A stretch of 44,205 bases of DNA. It comes from Gammaproteobacteria bacterium (GTDB taxonomy: Bacteria > Pseudomonadota > Gammaproteobacteria > JAABTG01). The translations under genes were made by a program, and so were the position numbers. Of this stretch, positions 24,368 through 34,512 are shown one piece after another. Every line of letters begins with the position of its first letter. Position 1 is the stretch's first letter. The stretch covers positions 1 through 44,205 of the forward strand of contig JASJBY010000032.1 of assembly GCA_030066245.1 (NCBI GenBank). Direction: 5' to 3'. The notes under the pieces were generated by a model. It saw only the letters and a list, made by a program, of their open reading frames with translations. It did not search any database and was not told the DNA's origin.

Positions 24368-25630
24368 TCAAGATTCAAGCCGCAAGGCTTCAGCCACAGT
24401 AACAAACGATCCGAAAACGACGATACGGTCCCCCTGGCGACTGAGCGCCCTGAGCTGCTCATAGGCGCTCGACACGTTGGGCATCTGCTGCGGCGTGCCC
24501 CTGACGCCTGCCTCCACAAGTGCCTGCGCAAGCTGTGCGGCCGTGGCACCGCGCGGCCCGTCCAGGGTCGCAACGCCCCACTCGTCCACCACTGACGCCA
24601 GCTTTCCGGCGACACCGGTCATGTCTTTGTCGCGCATCATCGCCAGCAACGCCCGGGTCCGTCCGCCGCAGCGGCGTTGTCGGAGAAAGCTGGCAAGTCC
24701 CCCCGCTGCCTGCGGATTGTGTGCGACGTCCATTATGCGTTCCACAGCTCCGCTGAGAAGCTGGAGACGTCCCGGCAGACTCACTGCCGACAGACCCTGG
24801 CGCACAGCGTCATCCGAAACCGGTACGCGCTCGTTCGATGCTTCCAGTGCCATCAACACGGTAGCCGCGTTCTGCAGCTGATGCTGTCCTCGCAGGGCGG
24901 GCTCGGGCAATCCTTTGAAACAGCCCTTGACGCTCCCCCATCTCCAGCCTCTGTGGCTCAGGCTCCAGCTGTAGTCACGGCCGGCAAGATACAGGGTCGA
25001 ATCCAGCGTGCGAGCAGCTTCCAAAATGCTGTCGGGTACAAGGGGATCTCCACACACGGCAATCCCGCCCGGCCTGAATATCCCAGCCTTCTCCCTGCCG
25101 ATGTCCTCTCGATTGTCACCAAGCCAGTCAGCGTGATCCAGGGCGATGGTGCTCAGAATTGCCACGTCCGCATCAAAAAGGTTGGTGGCGTCCAGCCTGC
25201 CGCCAAGGCCCACCTCGAGAATTACCACATCACAGGCAGCCCGGTGGAAGACGTCCATGGCAGCCAGGGTACCGAACTCGAAGTAAGTCAGGCGCACGGC
25301 CCCACGCGCCTGCTCCACGCGCTCGAATGCCGCGCAAAGCGAATCATCCGAAACCTCACTGCCAGCGACACGGACGCGCTCGTTGTAGCGCCGCAGGTGC
25401 GGCGAGCTGTAGACGCCCGGCCGACGTCCCGAGGCCAACAGAATGCTCTCCAGAAGGGCGGCGCACGAGCCTTTGCCGTTGGTGCCGCCAACGGTGAAGA
25501 GAAAAAACGGCTGGGCGGGCCAACCCATGCGCCGCGCCACGGGTCGGCAGCGCTCCAGGCCCAGCTTGATCCCTGCGGGGTGCAGCGACTCCTGCCAGGC
25601 GAGCCATTGGTCCAGCGTCCGGTCACTCAT
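24368..25630 (-). CDS. folC: Bifunctional folylpolyglutamate/dihydrofolate synthase FolC
   Basis: 420 residues, normal for FolC. It adds glutamate to dihydropteroate and then to folates, using ATP, in the cytoplasm. The P-loop TVGGTNGKGS (K53), the SSPHLRRYNERV stretch, EVGLGGRLDATN and DVAHNPQA are family hallmarks of the Mur ligase-like fold. It lies 98 bases after accD and 25 bases before dedD on the same strand, in the conserved accD-folC-dedD order. Confidence 0.95.
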   Translation of the reverse strand: MSDRTLDQWLAWQESLHPAGIKLGLERCRPVARRMGWPAQPFFLFTVGGTNGKGSCAALLESILLASGRRPGVYSSPHLRRYNERVRVAGSEVSDDSLCAAFERVEQARGAVRLTYFEFGTLAAMDVFHRAACDVVILEVGLGGRLDATNLFDADVAILSTIALDHADWLGDNREDIGREKAGIFRPGGIAVCGDPLVPDSILEAARTLDSTLYLAGRDYSWSLSHRGWRWGSVKGCFKGLPEPALRGQHQLQNAATVLMALEASNERVPVSDDAVRQGLSAVSLPGRLQLLSGAVERIMDVAHNPQAAGGLASFLRQRRCGGRTRALLAMMRDKDMTGVAGKLASVVDEWGVATLDGPRGATAAQLAQALVEAGVRGTPQQMPNVSSAYEQLRALSRQGDRIVVFGSFVTVAEALRLES

Positions 25631-25728
25631 CGGCCTTGCGTCCTGGCTGGCAAAGCAAGCAGCCGTACACCACCCGGAATGGCTCCGCGGGCGTCGTTGT
25701 ACGGCAGAGCAGCGCGGACCCGGACGGT

Positions 25729-26622
25729 CTAATCCTGTTCCGCAGTCAGCAGGGGCGGCGAGATCGGCGAAGGTTGATGGGTCAGCAGCGCCAGGATCGA
25801 TGCGATCCTGTCGCGCATTTCGCGCCGGTCAAGAATCATGTCCACTGCGCCGTGCTCAAGGAGGAACTCACTGCGCTGGAATCCCTGAGGGAGGGTTTCG
25901 CGCACCGTCTGCTCGATGACCCGCGGACCTGCAAATCCTATCAGTGCCTGCGGCTCGGCGATGTTGACATCTCCCAGCATCGCGAGACTGGCCGACACTC
26001 CACCCATCGTCGGATCGGTCAGCACCGATACGAAGGGGATGCGCTGCTCCCGCAACCGTGCGAGCGCGGCGCTGGTCTTGGCCATCTGCAGCAGCGAGAA
26101 CAGCCCTTCCTGCATCCGCGCCCCACCACTGGCAGCAAAAGAGACCAGCGGTACGGAGCGGTCCATGCAGGTCTCCACCGCACGGACGAATCGCTCTCCC
26201 ACGACGGAGCCCATGGAGCCACCCAGGAAGCGGAACTCGAAGGCGACGCTGACCACTGCTATGCCCCTGACCTGGCCACGCACGGCTACCAGCGCGTCAT
26301 TCTCCGCAGTCGCCTTTTGAGCCTGCGCCAGGCGGTCCTTGTACTTCTTGCTGTCCCGAAACTTGAGCGTATCAACGGGGGCCAGCTCGGCGCCCACCTC
26401 TTCGCGTTGGTCGGGGTCGAGAAAAGTATCCAGACGGCGGCGTGCATCGAGCCGCATGTGATGACTGCATTTCGGACAAACTTCGAGATTGCGCTCAAGC
26501 TCCACGCGATAGAGCACGGCGCCGCAGCCAGGGCACTTGGTCCAGAGTCCTTCAGGCACGTTGCGTTTGCTGCCCCCCTCGGTGCGGATCCGCGTGGGCA
26601 GCAGCTTCTGGAACCAGCTCAT
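25729..26622 (-). CDS. accD: Acetyl-CoA carboxylase carboxyltransferase subunit beta, AccD
   Basis: 297 residues from MSWFQKLLP at 26622; the frame is open 57 bases further but this is the conserved family start. With AccA it transfers carboxyl from biotin to acetyl-CoA to make malonyl-CoA for fatty acid synthesis. The N-terminal zinc ribbon has four cysteines (C30, C33, C49, C52: CPGC and CPKC). The crotonase-like core shows SFAASGGARMQEGLFSLLQM and DPTMGGVSASLAMLGD. It follows trpA by 81 bases on the same strand. Confidence 0.96.
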   Translation of the reverse strand: MSWFQKLLPTRIRTEGGSKRNVPEGLWTKCPGCGAVLYRVELERNLEVCPKCSHHMRLDARRRLDTFLDPDQREEVGAELAPVDTLKFRDSKKYKDRLAQAQKATAENDALVAVRGQVRGIAVVSVAFEFRFLGGSMGSVVGERFVRAVETCMDRSVPLVSFAASGGARMQEGLFSLLQMAKTSAALARLREQRIPFVSVLTDPTMGGVSASLAMLGDVNIAEPQALIGFAGPRVIEQTVRETLPQGFQRSEFLLEHGAVDMILDRREMRDRIASILALLTHQPSPISPPLLTAEQD

Positions 26623-26703
26623 ATAGGCGTTCGCTCGTTGTAAAGTGGGAAGTCCGGCCTGGAACCTGGCGTCAACCAACCCGCGCGGGCGCCAGGCCGT
26701 CCG

Positions 26704-27510
26704 TCATGCCGCATCCATGGCCTCACGCATATCGGCCAGCGTCGCCGCCAGCGTCTGTTCCATGCGTGCCGGCTCATCGACCAGCGTTTCGAGAAGTCTC
26801 ACCAGGGCACTACCGACGACAACCGCGTCGCTAACCGCGGCCACCCGGGCTGCAGTCTCCGCATCCTGGATCCCGAATCCAACTCCTATGGGCAGGTCGG
26901 TGCTGTTTCGAATCGCCTTCAGCTTGTCCTCGACGGCGGTCACATCCAACCGATTGCTGCCGGTGACTCCTTTCAGGGACACGTAGTAAACGAAGCCGCT
27001 GGCTGCCGAGCAGATCCGCTCGACCCGTTCTGGGGTGCTGGTCGGCGCCACCAGGAAAATGGGATCCAAGCCATGCTCTCTCAGGGCCGAAACAAACTCG
27101 TGGCTTTCTTCAGGCGGCAGATCCACGGTCAGCGCTCCATCCACGCCGGCCGATGCCGCGGTCTCCGCGAAACGGCCATAGCCCATTATCTCGAACGGGT
27201 TCAGATAACCCATCAACACCACAGGCGTCTTCTCGTCATGCTCCCGGAATTGCCTGACCATGTCCAAGGTCTGCTGGAGGGTCACGCCCTGCTTGAGGGC
27301 CCTTTCGCTGGCGCGCTGTATGACAGGGCCATCGGCCATGGGGTCGGAGAAAGGCACGCCAAGTTCCAGGATGTCGGCGCCGGCCCGGACCAGGGTGTGC
27401 ATCAGCGATACGGTCGCCGATGGCATTGGGTCGCCAGCGGTAATGAACGGGATCAGGGCTTTCCTGCCCTGGTGACGAAGTTGCGCGAAACGCGCTTGGA
27501 TGCGACTCAC
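26704..27510 (-). CDS. trpA: Tryptophan synthase alpha subunit
   Basis: 268 residues, the same length as E. coli TrpA. It cleaves indole-3-glycerol phosphate and passes indole through a tunnel to TrpB. Catalytic E49 (LELGVPFSDP) and D60 occupy exactly the numbers known in E. coli. The start codon overlaps the trpB stop by 4 bases (ATGA), so translation is coupled and the subunits are made in step. Confidence 0.96.
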   Translation of the reverse strand: MSRIQARFAQLRHQGRKALIPFITAGDPMPSATVSLMHTLVRAGADILELGVPFSDPMADGPVIQRASERALKQGVTLQQTLDMVRQFREHDEKTPVVLMGYLNPFEIMGYGRFAETAASAGVDGALTVDLPPEESHEFVSALREHGLDPIFLVAPTSTPERVERICSAASGFVYYVSLKGVTGSNRLDVTAVEDKLKAIRNSTDLPIGVGFGIQDAETAARVAAVSDAVVVGSALVRLLETLVDEPARMEQTLAATLADMREAMDAA

Positions 27511-28736
27511 AGCGAGATGCCTTCAAGGGCGGCAACAGTCTGGATGTCCTTGTCTCCCCGCCCGGAGAGATTCACCACGATGGTTTGGTCGCGACCCATC
27601 GTTGGTGCCAGCTTGGCCGTGTAAGCCAGGGCATGACTGGATTCAAGCGCTGGAATAATACCCTCGATCTCGGTCAGATCATGGAATGCCCGCAACGCTT
27701 CGGTGTCTGTGGCAGCCACGTAATGAGCACGACCCGTATCCTTGAGCCAGGCGTGTTCCGGCCCCACGCCGGGGTAATCGAGACCAGCCGAAACCGAGTG
27801 CGTCTCGATGATCTGCCCATCCCGATCCTCCATGAGGTAAGTCCGGTTGCCGTGTAGAACGCCCGGCCTGCCCGCGCACAGGGGTGCAGCATGCCGTCCG
27901 GTCTCCAGGCCATCACCCGCTGCCTCGACGCCGTAGAAGGCTACTTGCCGATCCGCGATAAACGGATGGAAGAGCCCGATCGCATTGGAGCCACCGCCCA
28001 CGCAAGCCACCAGGGCGTCCGGCATACGCCCCGTCTGAGCCAGGCACTGTTCCCGGGTCTCTCTACCCACGACCGCCTGAAAGTCGCGAACCATGGCCGG
28101 ATAGGGATGGGGGCCAGCCACGGTACCGATAATGTAAAAGGTGCTGTCCACGTTGGTCACCCAGTCCCGCATTGCCTCGTTGAGAGCATCTTTCAGAGTC
28201 CTGGACCCCGACTCCACCGCCACCACGCTGGCGCCCAGTAGCTTCATGCGGAACACGTTAGGCGCTTGCCGTTCGATGTCCTCAGCGCCCATGAAGACAA
28301 CACACTCCAAGCCCATGCGCGCCGCGACAGTGGCCGTGGCGACGCCGTGCTGGCCAGCCCCCGTCTCGGCAATTATGCGGGTCTTGCCCATGCGCCGTGC
28401 GAGCAATGCTTGACCTACGGTGTTGTTTACCTTGTGTGCACCCGTGTGATTCAGATCCTCCCGTTTGAGGAACACGCGCGCACCCCCGAGCTTCTCCGTC
28501 AGGCGCTTTGCAAAGTAAAGCGGTGACGGTCTTCCCACATAGTCCCGAAGATCACTGTCGAGCTCGCGCAGAAACTCTGGGTCCTTCAGATAACGCGCAT
28601 ACGCCAGGCTAAGCTCATCCAGGGGCTCCATCAGCGTCTCGGCCACAAAGCGTCCGCCGTAAGTGCCGAAATGACCGCCAGCGTCCGGTAGCGGCGTTAT
28701 TGTCTGCGGCCTGATTGGCTCAACTTTCTGCGACAC
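27507..28736 (-). CDS. trpB: Tryptophan synthase beta subunit
   Basis: 409 residues. This PLP enzyme joins indole to serine. The PLP lysine is K102 in HTGAHKVNN; GGGSNAIG binds the PLP phosphate and AETGAGQHGVATA is the family signature. It belongs to the TrpB1 group that pairs with TrpA. It overlaps trpF by 17 bases and trpA by 4, forming a tight trpFBA unit. Confidence 0.97.
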   Translation of the reverse strand: MSQKVEPIRPQTITPLPDAGGHFGTYGGRFVAETLMEPLDELSLAYARYLKDPEFLRELDSDLRDYVGRPSPLYFAKRLTEKLGGARVFLKREDLNHTGAHKVNNTVGQALLARRMGKTRIIAETGAGQHGVATATVAARMGLECVVFMGAEDIERQAPNVFRMKLLGASVVAVESGSRTLKDALNEAMRDWVTNVDSTFYIIGTVAGPHPYPAMVRDFQAVVGRETREQCLAQTGRMPDALVACVGGGSNAIGLFHPFIADRQVAFYGVEAAGDGLETGRHAAPLCAGRPGVLHGNRTYLMEDRDGQIIETHSVSAGLDYPGVGPEHAWLKDTGRAHYVAATDTEALRAFHDLTEIEGIIPALESSHALAYTAKLAPTMGRDQTIVVNLSGRGDKDIQTVAALEGISL

Positions 28737-29367
28737 TATTCACCTCGCGAATAAAGGCGGCGACCTTGTCCGGGTCTTTCACTCCCTTCGATGCCTCGAC
28801 ACCGCCGCTCACATCCACGGCATATGGCCGCACCTGTCGGATAGCGTCTCCGACGTTCTGCGCGGTCAGGCCGCCCGCCAGCACGATACGCTTTTCGACC
28901 TCGTCCGGTATCGTAGACCAATCGAAACAGGCGCCTGTTCCTCCCGGCACCCCGTCCTGGTAGGTATCCAGGAGCAATGCCCGGGCCGAAGCATACTCGC
29001 GAACGCTGTCGGTGATACTTACGTTCTTATGCATGCGGATAGCCTTGATATAGGGTCGGCCGAAGCGCAGGCAGTCCGCGGCAGGTTCGCTGCCGTGGAA
29101 CTGCAGCAGATCCGTCGGCACCGACCGCAGAACCGCCTCCACGTCCTCGGGTGCAGGATTCACGAACAACGCCACGATCGTGACGAAAGGTGGCATGACG
29201 CCGACGATGCTCCGTGCCTGACCGATAGCCACGGCACGAGGGCTCGGCGGATAGAAAACGAGCCCAATGGCGTCCGCACCCAGCTCTGCCGCTGCAAGTG
29301 CGTCGTCTACGCGCGTGATTCCGCAGATCTTGACGCGTGTTCGACGCGCTAACCCTAAATTCTCCAC
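28720..29367 (-). CDS. trpF: Phosphoribosylanthranilate isomerase
   Basis: 215 residues, a TIM barrel that converts phosphoribosylanthranilate to CdRP. The catalytic cysteine is C15 (VKICGIT) and the catalytic aspartate lies in VDVSGGVE near the C-terminus; LQFHGSE is also typical. It is the first gene of trpFBA, 88 bases after truA. In Pseudomonas trpF lies between truA and accD without trpB and trpA. No trp attenuator leader was recognised upstream. Confidence 0.96.
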   Translation of the reverse strand: MENLGLARRTRVKICGITRVDDALAAAELGADAIGLVFYPPSPRAVAIGQARSIVGVMPPFVTIVALFVNPAPEDVEAVLRSVPTDLLQFHGSEPAADCLRFGRPYIKAIRMHKNVSITDSVREYASARALLLDTYQDGVPGGTGACFDWSTIPDEVEKRIVLAGGLTAQNVGDAIRQVRPYAVDVSGGVEASKGVKDPDKVAAFIREVNSVAES

Positions 29368-29455
29368 ACGATGAAGAACATCTGACAGGCCATCGAGAGC
29401 CCCAGCCAGGATGACACCCTACGGGCCACCCGGTGGAGCCGGGAGCCCCGGAACG

Positions 29456-30235
29456 TTACCAGATTAGCTCGGGCGGCGAAACCCTCGGCAGCCCCAGGTC
29501 GCCGGGGTACTCGACGCCCATGAAATACAGGCCTTCCGGCGGTGCGGTAATGCCGCCCTGAGTGCGATCCCTTGCACGGAGCACCTCCTGCGTCCAGGTT
29601 ACGCCGCGCTTGCCTATACCGATCTCCATGAGCACACCCGCGATGTTGCGCACCATGTGGTGCAGAAAAGCGTTCGCAATCACATCGATGTACACCATGG
29701 CCCCCGTGCGGATGACCTCCAGACGATGGACTCGGCGCAGCGGGCTCTTCGCCTGACACGCCACGGCACGATAGGACGAGAAGTCGTGCTCACCGAGCAA
29801 GTAGCCGGCAGCCGCTTGCATGCGCTCCACATCCAGGGATCGACACTCCCAGCAGACCCGAGAGGCCAAGATGGCCGGACGAACCGGACGATTGAGTATC
29901 ACATATCGGTAGTGCCGACTTCGCGCGGAGAAGCGAGCATGAAAATCCTCGGGCACGGGTCTGGCCCAGGTAATGCTGACGTCTCCGGGTAGATTGGCGT
30001 TGGCTCCGAATACCCAGGCCCGCATCTCCCTGGCGACCGTGCACTGCATATGCACCACCTGACCCCAGGCGTGAACGCGGGCATCTGTGCGCCCCGCACA
30101 AACCACCTGCACACGCTGCCCCGCAACCGTGGACAGCGCGTCGGAGACAGCCTGCTGCACCGTGCGGACATCGCGCTGCGTTTCCCAGCCATGGAAGCAG
30201 CTCCCGTCGTATTCGACGCCGAGTGCAACTTTCAT
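29456..30235 (-). CDS. truA: tRNA pseudouridine(38-40) synthase TruA
   Basis: 259 residues. It makes pseudouridine at positions 38-40 of the anticodon stem of many tRNAs. The catalytic aspartate is D51 in AGRTDARVHAWGQ. Typical N-terminal YDGSCFHGWETQ and C-terminal FLHHMVRNIAGVL motifs are present. It lies between fimV and trpF as in other gammaproteobacteria. Confidence 0.96.
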   Translation of the reverse strand: MKVALGVEYDGSCFHGWETQRDVRTVQQAVSDALSTVAGQRVQVVCAGRTDARVHAWGQVVHMQCTVAREMRAWVFGANANLPGDVSITWARPVPEDFHARFSARSRHYRYVILNRPVRPAILASRVCWECRSLDVERMQAAAGYLLGEHDFSSYRAVACQAKSPLRRVHRLEVIRTGAMVYIDVIANAFLHHMVRNIAGVLMEIGIGKRGVTWTQEVLRARDRTQGGITAPPEGLYFMGVEYPGDLGLPRVSPPELIW

Positions 30236-30836
30236 GGTGCTGGTTTAGCGCGCATTTCTCATCGGGATTCGGATCCTTGGGTTACTCTGGCAAAGCAGCT
30301 CGGTCGATCGCCCGCGGAGGCAAAGCGGGACTATGGGTGAGGCGGAAAGTGAAAAGGGCCCCGTGGCCCTTTATCCCGCCACACGGACTGCCCGAGGATG
30401 GGCAAGCCGGGCCCATCAAGCGGAGCAGAGAAGCGAAGCATCGATGGAAGGGGATCGGCCAAGCTGCGAAACTCGTGGCAGCATGGGAACGGTCAGCGCA
30501 GCGCGCAACGGAAAAGGGTAAGCACGGTAGTGTAGAGTCACGCGAATGCGTCTAATGATGGGTGGCAAAGCTTTCGGAGGGTCCAAAAACCAGCTTAATT
30601 CTACGCCAGACCAGTAGACACGCGCGTGGGCGCGCGCCGGCCTGCGCTGCCGCAGAAAAGATGCCCGAGCAAGCATGCCATGAACAACGGGGAAACGGGG
30701 CGCATCAAGTGACGTCAGCGACGGAAGCATGCCTTGGTGGCGGAGAGCACGCACAGCCTCCCAATCCAGCCTGCGTCCACCTGCATTCCCAGGCCCGCAC
30801 ACCAGGCGGGGGCCAAACACCCGTTCGCGCAGGACT
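30236..30836. other. Intergenic region between fimV and truA, with a hairpin
   Basis: About 600 bases. A perfect 8-bp hairpin AAAGGGCC/GGCCCTTT (30353-30372, loop CCGT) is followed on the minus strand by CACTTT and could be a weak terminator or processing site between fimV and truA. A 134-codon minus-strand frame here has no ribosome site, domain or credible start and is not called. Otherwise nothing is seen. Confidence 0.45.
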
Positions 30837-33800
30837 TCAGCCCAGCTTGGTAAGCAGTGTCTGCGCCTCTGACCGCTGCTGGTCGCTGCCTTCCGTGAGC
30901 ACCTCGTTCAGGATATTCCGGGCACCGTCGGAGTCACCCATGTCCACATAGGCCTGGGCCAGATCGAGCTTGGTGCCAACCTCGTCGATCTCGCCCACCA
31001 TGTCACCTTCCATACCGAACAGTGACTCTTCGTCACCGTCTCCGGCAACTTCCAGGTTCAGATCGAGCCCGGCGGACTCGACGGCTGACATGTCCGGTCG
31101 CAGCTCGATGGCCTCAGCCTGGTCCGAGTCCGAGCCAGCCTCGGCAACCGCATCAAGGTCTAGAGACAGCTCCAGCTCTTGTGATGCTTCGGATGCGTCC
31201 ACGTCGAACAAGGCTTCCTCGGCGGTCGCCTCGCCGGCAAATGCATCGAAGTCGACCTGTTCCTCTCCCTGACGCTTTTCGGCTGACTCGGATGCCACCG
31301 CCAGGTCCAGGGACTCGCCAAGCAGGTCATCGCTCTCGCTGCTCCCTTCGACTACCGACGCATCCGGACCGATCTCGAAGTCAAGCGGCCCTGTGCGTTC
31401 GTCTTCCCCCTCGGCCTCAAGGGCCTGATCTTGCGCGCCCAGTTCCAGATCCAGCCCAGCGCTGTCGTCAGCGGGCTTCGCCTCAGCTTCGATGCCCCCG
31501 GCATCGTCCAGTCCCAGATCCAGATCAAGCCCTGCTGCCGGTTCCTCCTCAGCCCCGGCGTCCTGCCCGGTACCGAGCTCAAAGTCCAGGGGCCCGGTCT
31601 CGTCGAAGCGGGGAGCCTCCTCACTGCCCGCCAGATCGAAGTCGAGCGCTTCCGGCGCTGCACTGGCCTCTTCCACTTTCGCCTCGGTGGCGGCCTCGTC
31701 AGCGCCGAAGTCCAGGTCGAAGTCCACCACATTATCGTCCTGTGCCGCCGCGGCCGGCTCTTCCACCTCGCCCGCTTTCGGTTCAGCCGACAATTCGAAG
31801 TCCACCGCATCGCCCAAATCGAGGGGTTGCGACTCTTCCTCGGTGGCGAAGCTCTCAGGCATCGCCTCGTCGGTGCTACCGGTATCGAAACCGAGGTCGA
31901 AGTCCACCTCCGGCTCCTCTGTGCTCTCCGCCTGCTCCCGCGCCTGATCGAAGTCTACTTTCTCGCCCGCCCGTAGAGCAGCGACGGTCGACTCGAAGCC
32001 GTCGTCGTCGGCCACCGGTTCCGGCTCGGCGGGCGCCTCTTGGTCCTCGAACAGATTGCGTTCGGGATTCAGCTCCTGCCACCATCCGGCCGCCTTCTCC
32101 ATCAGAGGGCTGTCCTCGCCTACCGCATCCCGCAAGAACACGGCATCTCTCTCGAAGGCTTCCGCATCCTTTGCGGCGTAATGGACTTCAAGCAGCTTGA
32201 GCTTGTACTCGCTGCGGTCGGGATACTCGTCTATTGCCGCGCGCACCAGTTCCCCAGCCTGGTCGAAACGCTCGTACGCCAGATAGACGTTGACTTCTGC
32301 CAATGGATCCTCTTCCTTTACCGTCACCTCCGGAGCCAGACTCTGCCCAGCAACCAACGTTCTCTGGTTTTCTGGAACGGCCTCGTCGGGTTCCGTTATA
32401 GGCTCTTCCATCAGCTCGGTAGTCTCGGTCTCTTCCTCGGGAGCCCCATCGGCGAGATCCTCGTCGAACAGGAAAGCATCTTCCGCTGCCGCTTCCTGCT
32501 CGGAGCCGCTGCGGCGGCGTTTCAGCAGGAAGGCCACGAGCAGACCGACCAGCAGAACCGCGCCGAGACCGCCAGCCAGGAGCATGGGGTCCACGGGCAG
32601 CGAGCTGAGAATGGAGTCGAGGAAGGACTCCGAAGGTACCACCGGCGGAGGAGGCAGGATGGGTGTCGGGCGAGCCTGGGGCTCCTCAGCCTGCAAGACT
32701 TCCGCTGGCGGCGCTTCGGTTATTGGTAAGACGTCCGCTTGCGGCATTTCCGCAGTTTCCGTGGGACCTGCCTCGGGCATAGCCCCCACCGGGTCGGTTT
32801 CCATCGTCTCGGTCGAACCAATGCCCGCGGTGTCTTCCATTACCTCAGGACCGGGCAAAGCAGTCGTGCTCTCGTCAAACACCTCCTCCATCATGGTCTC
32901 GGCCGGCATGGGCTCAGCTACCGGAGCAACTTCCTCGCCCGCGCTCTCCATTTCCGCCAACCTCGCCTGCAGGCCTGCAAGGGTGTCGTCCTTGAGCTGT
33001 ATCAGCCGTTGAAGGTCACCGATCAATTCCTCAGTCTCCTGAAGCCGGGAGCTGAGCTCTTCGTTCTCCAGGCGCTTGGAGTCGAGATCCTCCATAACCA
33101 CCGCGAGTTCCTGGCGCAGGGCAGCACTTTCGGCCTCGCCCCCGGCAACGCCTCCCAATCCGGCTTCGCCAGCGCCGGCACTCAACAGCTGGAGCCGGGC
33201 CTCTTCCTCAACCGCCGGCGGCGGCTCGGTGGTGACAACCTCCGCCACATCGCCGAGCGGCGCCGGAGCCGCGCGCTCCGCGACCTGCTGGCGATACTCG
33301 TCCCAGGCGGCGTGCTGGACCTTTACCTGCGCCAATGCCGCGGACTCGCTGATCGTCTGGATCTCGTTCAGCTTCGGCACACGAAGCACATGGCCAGTTT
33401 TGAGGGTGTTGACATTCTCGGTCTCGAACGCATCAGGATTCGCGTTGAGCAGCGCCAGCATCATCTGGTTGGCAGAAACGGACTCCGGGCGAACCCGGTT
33501 CGCAATAGACCAGAGCGTGTCACCCGTCTCAGTGGGGCCAAAGCTATACGGTCCGACCTGCCGTCCGGGAACGCTCGGCTGGACCGGAGCCCTGGTGACT
33601 GCTGGCTCGGCAGGAGCGGGCGCCGGCTCGGAGGGGGACATGTAGGCCGGCTCCGCCGTAAGCGGCTCCTCGGCAAGCGTCTCGGCCGCCGGCTCGGCAA
33701 CCATCGGCTCCTCCGCAACGGGCGCTTCAGGAATCTCCGCCGGCAGGCGGGGCGCGGCCGCGGGCGGCGCTTCCGGCGTGACTGCCACCGCCGGTTCGGA

Positions 33801-34376
33801 TGTAAGAGCGGGAGCCTCAGCGACTTCGGCAAGCGCCGGTGCCGGTTCAGCCGGAGGCGCCTCGGGGGCCTCCATGACTGGCTCGGGTGACTCCAGGGTG
33901 GTCGGCGCTACGGGCGCCGGCTCCGGCTGCTCGGGCGTTTCTACGGCGGGTTTCGCTACGCGCGCCGAGGCGACGGCGGAGTAAACCGGCGGGTCGAGCA
34001 GAACCGTGTACTCTCGCAGCAGCTTTCCCTTTGGCCAGTTGAGCTCCAGCAAGAAGTTAAGGAAAGGCTCACGGACGGGCTGCCGCGTCGTTATCTTAAT
34101 GCGCGCCTTGCCGTCAGGGTCCTTCTGAATGGCAAATCGCAGCTTGGAAAACCAGAAAGGCCTGTCCAGGCCCGCTCGTGCAAAATCGGCACTCTTGGCC
34201 AGTGCCACCTTGATGTCTTCGAGCTGCTCCCGGCCCACCGAGAGCAGTTCGATTTCGGCGTCCAGCGGCTCGTTCAGGGCCGAGTGCAGTTCAATTTCCC
34301 CTAGACCGAGCGCCGCGGCGCCCGTGGGAAGGGCAATGACGAGAACGGCCGCCGCATAGGCCACGATTCGTTTCAT
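30837..34376 (-). CDS. fimV: FimV-type polar hub protein
   Basis: 1179 residues from MKRIVAYAAA, with AAGGA 7 bases before the ATG; upstream frame extension is not used. A signal peptide ends near residue 22. The periplasmic part begins with the FimV N-terminal domain (GLGEIELHSALNEPLDAEI), a Pro/Ala/Glu-rich linker, a LysM peptidoglycan-binding domain (about 275-335, GDTLWSIANRV) and a coiled coil. One membrane span lies at about 597-620 (followed by LKRRR). The cytoplasmic part is very acidic, with many repeats of the type LDFELG/DFDLG, and ends with the FimV C-terminal TPR-like motif (LDLAQAYVDMGDSDGARNIL). In Pseudomonas and Vibrio, FimV/HubP organises the pole for type IV pili, flagella and chemosensory arrays. 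It is longer than P. aeruginosa FimV (919). Confidence 0.94.
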   Translation of the reverse strand: MKRIVAYAAAVLVIALPTGAAALGLGEIELHSALNEPLDAEIELLSVGREQLEDIKVALAKSADFARAGLDRPFWFSKLRFAIQKDPDGKARIKITTRQPVREPFLNFLLELNWPKGKLLREYTVLLDPPVYSAVASARVAKPAVETPEQPEPAPVAPTTLESPEPVMEAPEAPPAEPAPALAEVAEAPALTSEPAVAVTPEAPPAAAPRLPAEIPEAPVAEEPMVAEPAAETLAEEPLTAEPAYMSPSEPAPAPAEPAVTRAPVQPSVPGRQVGPYSFGPTETGDTLWSIANRVRPESVSANQMMLALLNANPDAFETENVNTLKTGHVLRVPKLNEIQTISESAALAQVKVQHAAWDEYRQQVAERAAPAPLGDVAEVVTTEPPPAVEEEARLQLLSAGAGEAGLGGVAGGEAESAALRQELAVVMEDLDSKRLENEELSSRLQETEELIGDLQRLIQLKDDTLAGLQARLAEMESAGEEVAPVAEPMPAETMMEEVFDESTTALPGPEVMEDTAGIGSTETMETDPVGAMPEAGPTETAEMPQADVLPITEAPPAEVLQAEEPQARPTPILPPPPVVPSESFLDSILSSLPVDPMLLAGGLGAVLLVGLLVAFLLKRRRSGSEQEAAAEDAFLFDEDLADGAPEEETETTELMEEPITEPDEAVPENQRTLVAGQSLAPEVTVKEEDPLAEVNVYLAYERFDQAGELVRAAIDEYPDRSEYKLKLLEVHYAAKDAEAFERDAVFLRDAVGEDSPLMEKAAGWWQELNPERNLFEDQEAPAEPEPVADDDGFESTVAALRAGEKVDFDQAREQAESTEEPEVDFDLGFDTGSTDEAMPESFATEEESQPLDLGDAVDFELSAEPKAGEVEEPAAAAQDDNVVDFDLDFGADEAATEAKVEEASAAPEALDFDLAGSEEAPRFDETGPLDFELGTGQDAGAEEEPAAGLDLDLGLDDAGGIEAEAKPADDSAGLDLELGAQDQALEAEGEDERTGPLDFEIGPDASVVEGSSESDDLLGESLDLAVASESAEKRQGEEQVDFDAFAGEATAEEALFDVDASEASQELELSLDLDAVAEAGSDSDQAEAIELRPDMSAVESAGLDLNLEVAGDGDEESLFGMEGDMVGEIDEVGTKLDLAQAYVDMGDSDGARNILNEVLTEGSDQQRSEAQTLLTKLG

Positions 34377-34512
34377 CACTAAATCCTTTAAATGCGATCC
34401 TTTGCAGGGACCGACAGACCTGTCTCCTACGACGCTCATCACGAGCACGCCCCTCCCATCTTCAAGCCGACAAAGCTCCCAATATCCTTTACAAATATTC
34501 GGCAACTATAGC

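Noticed and set aside
30416..30820. 134-codon minus-strand frame between fimV and truA
   Set aside because: No ribosome site, no domain, arginine/proline-rich chance-like composition; it starts right at the fimV stop.
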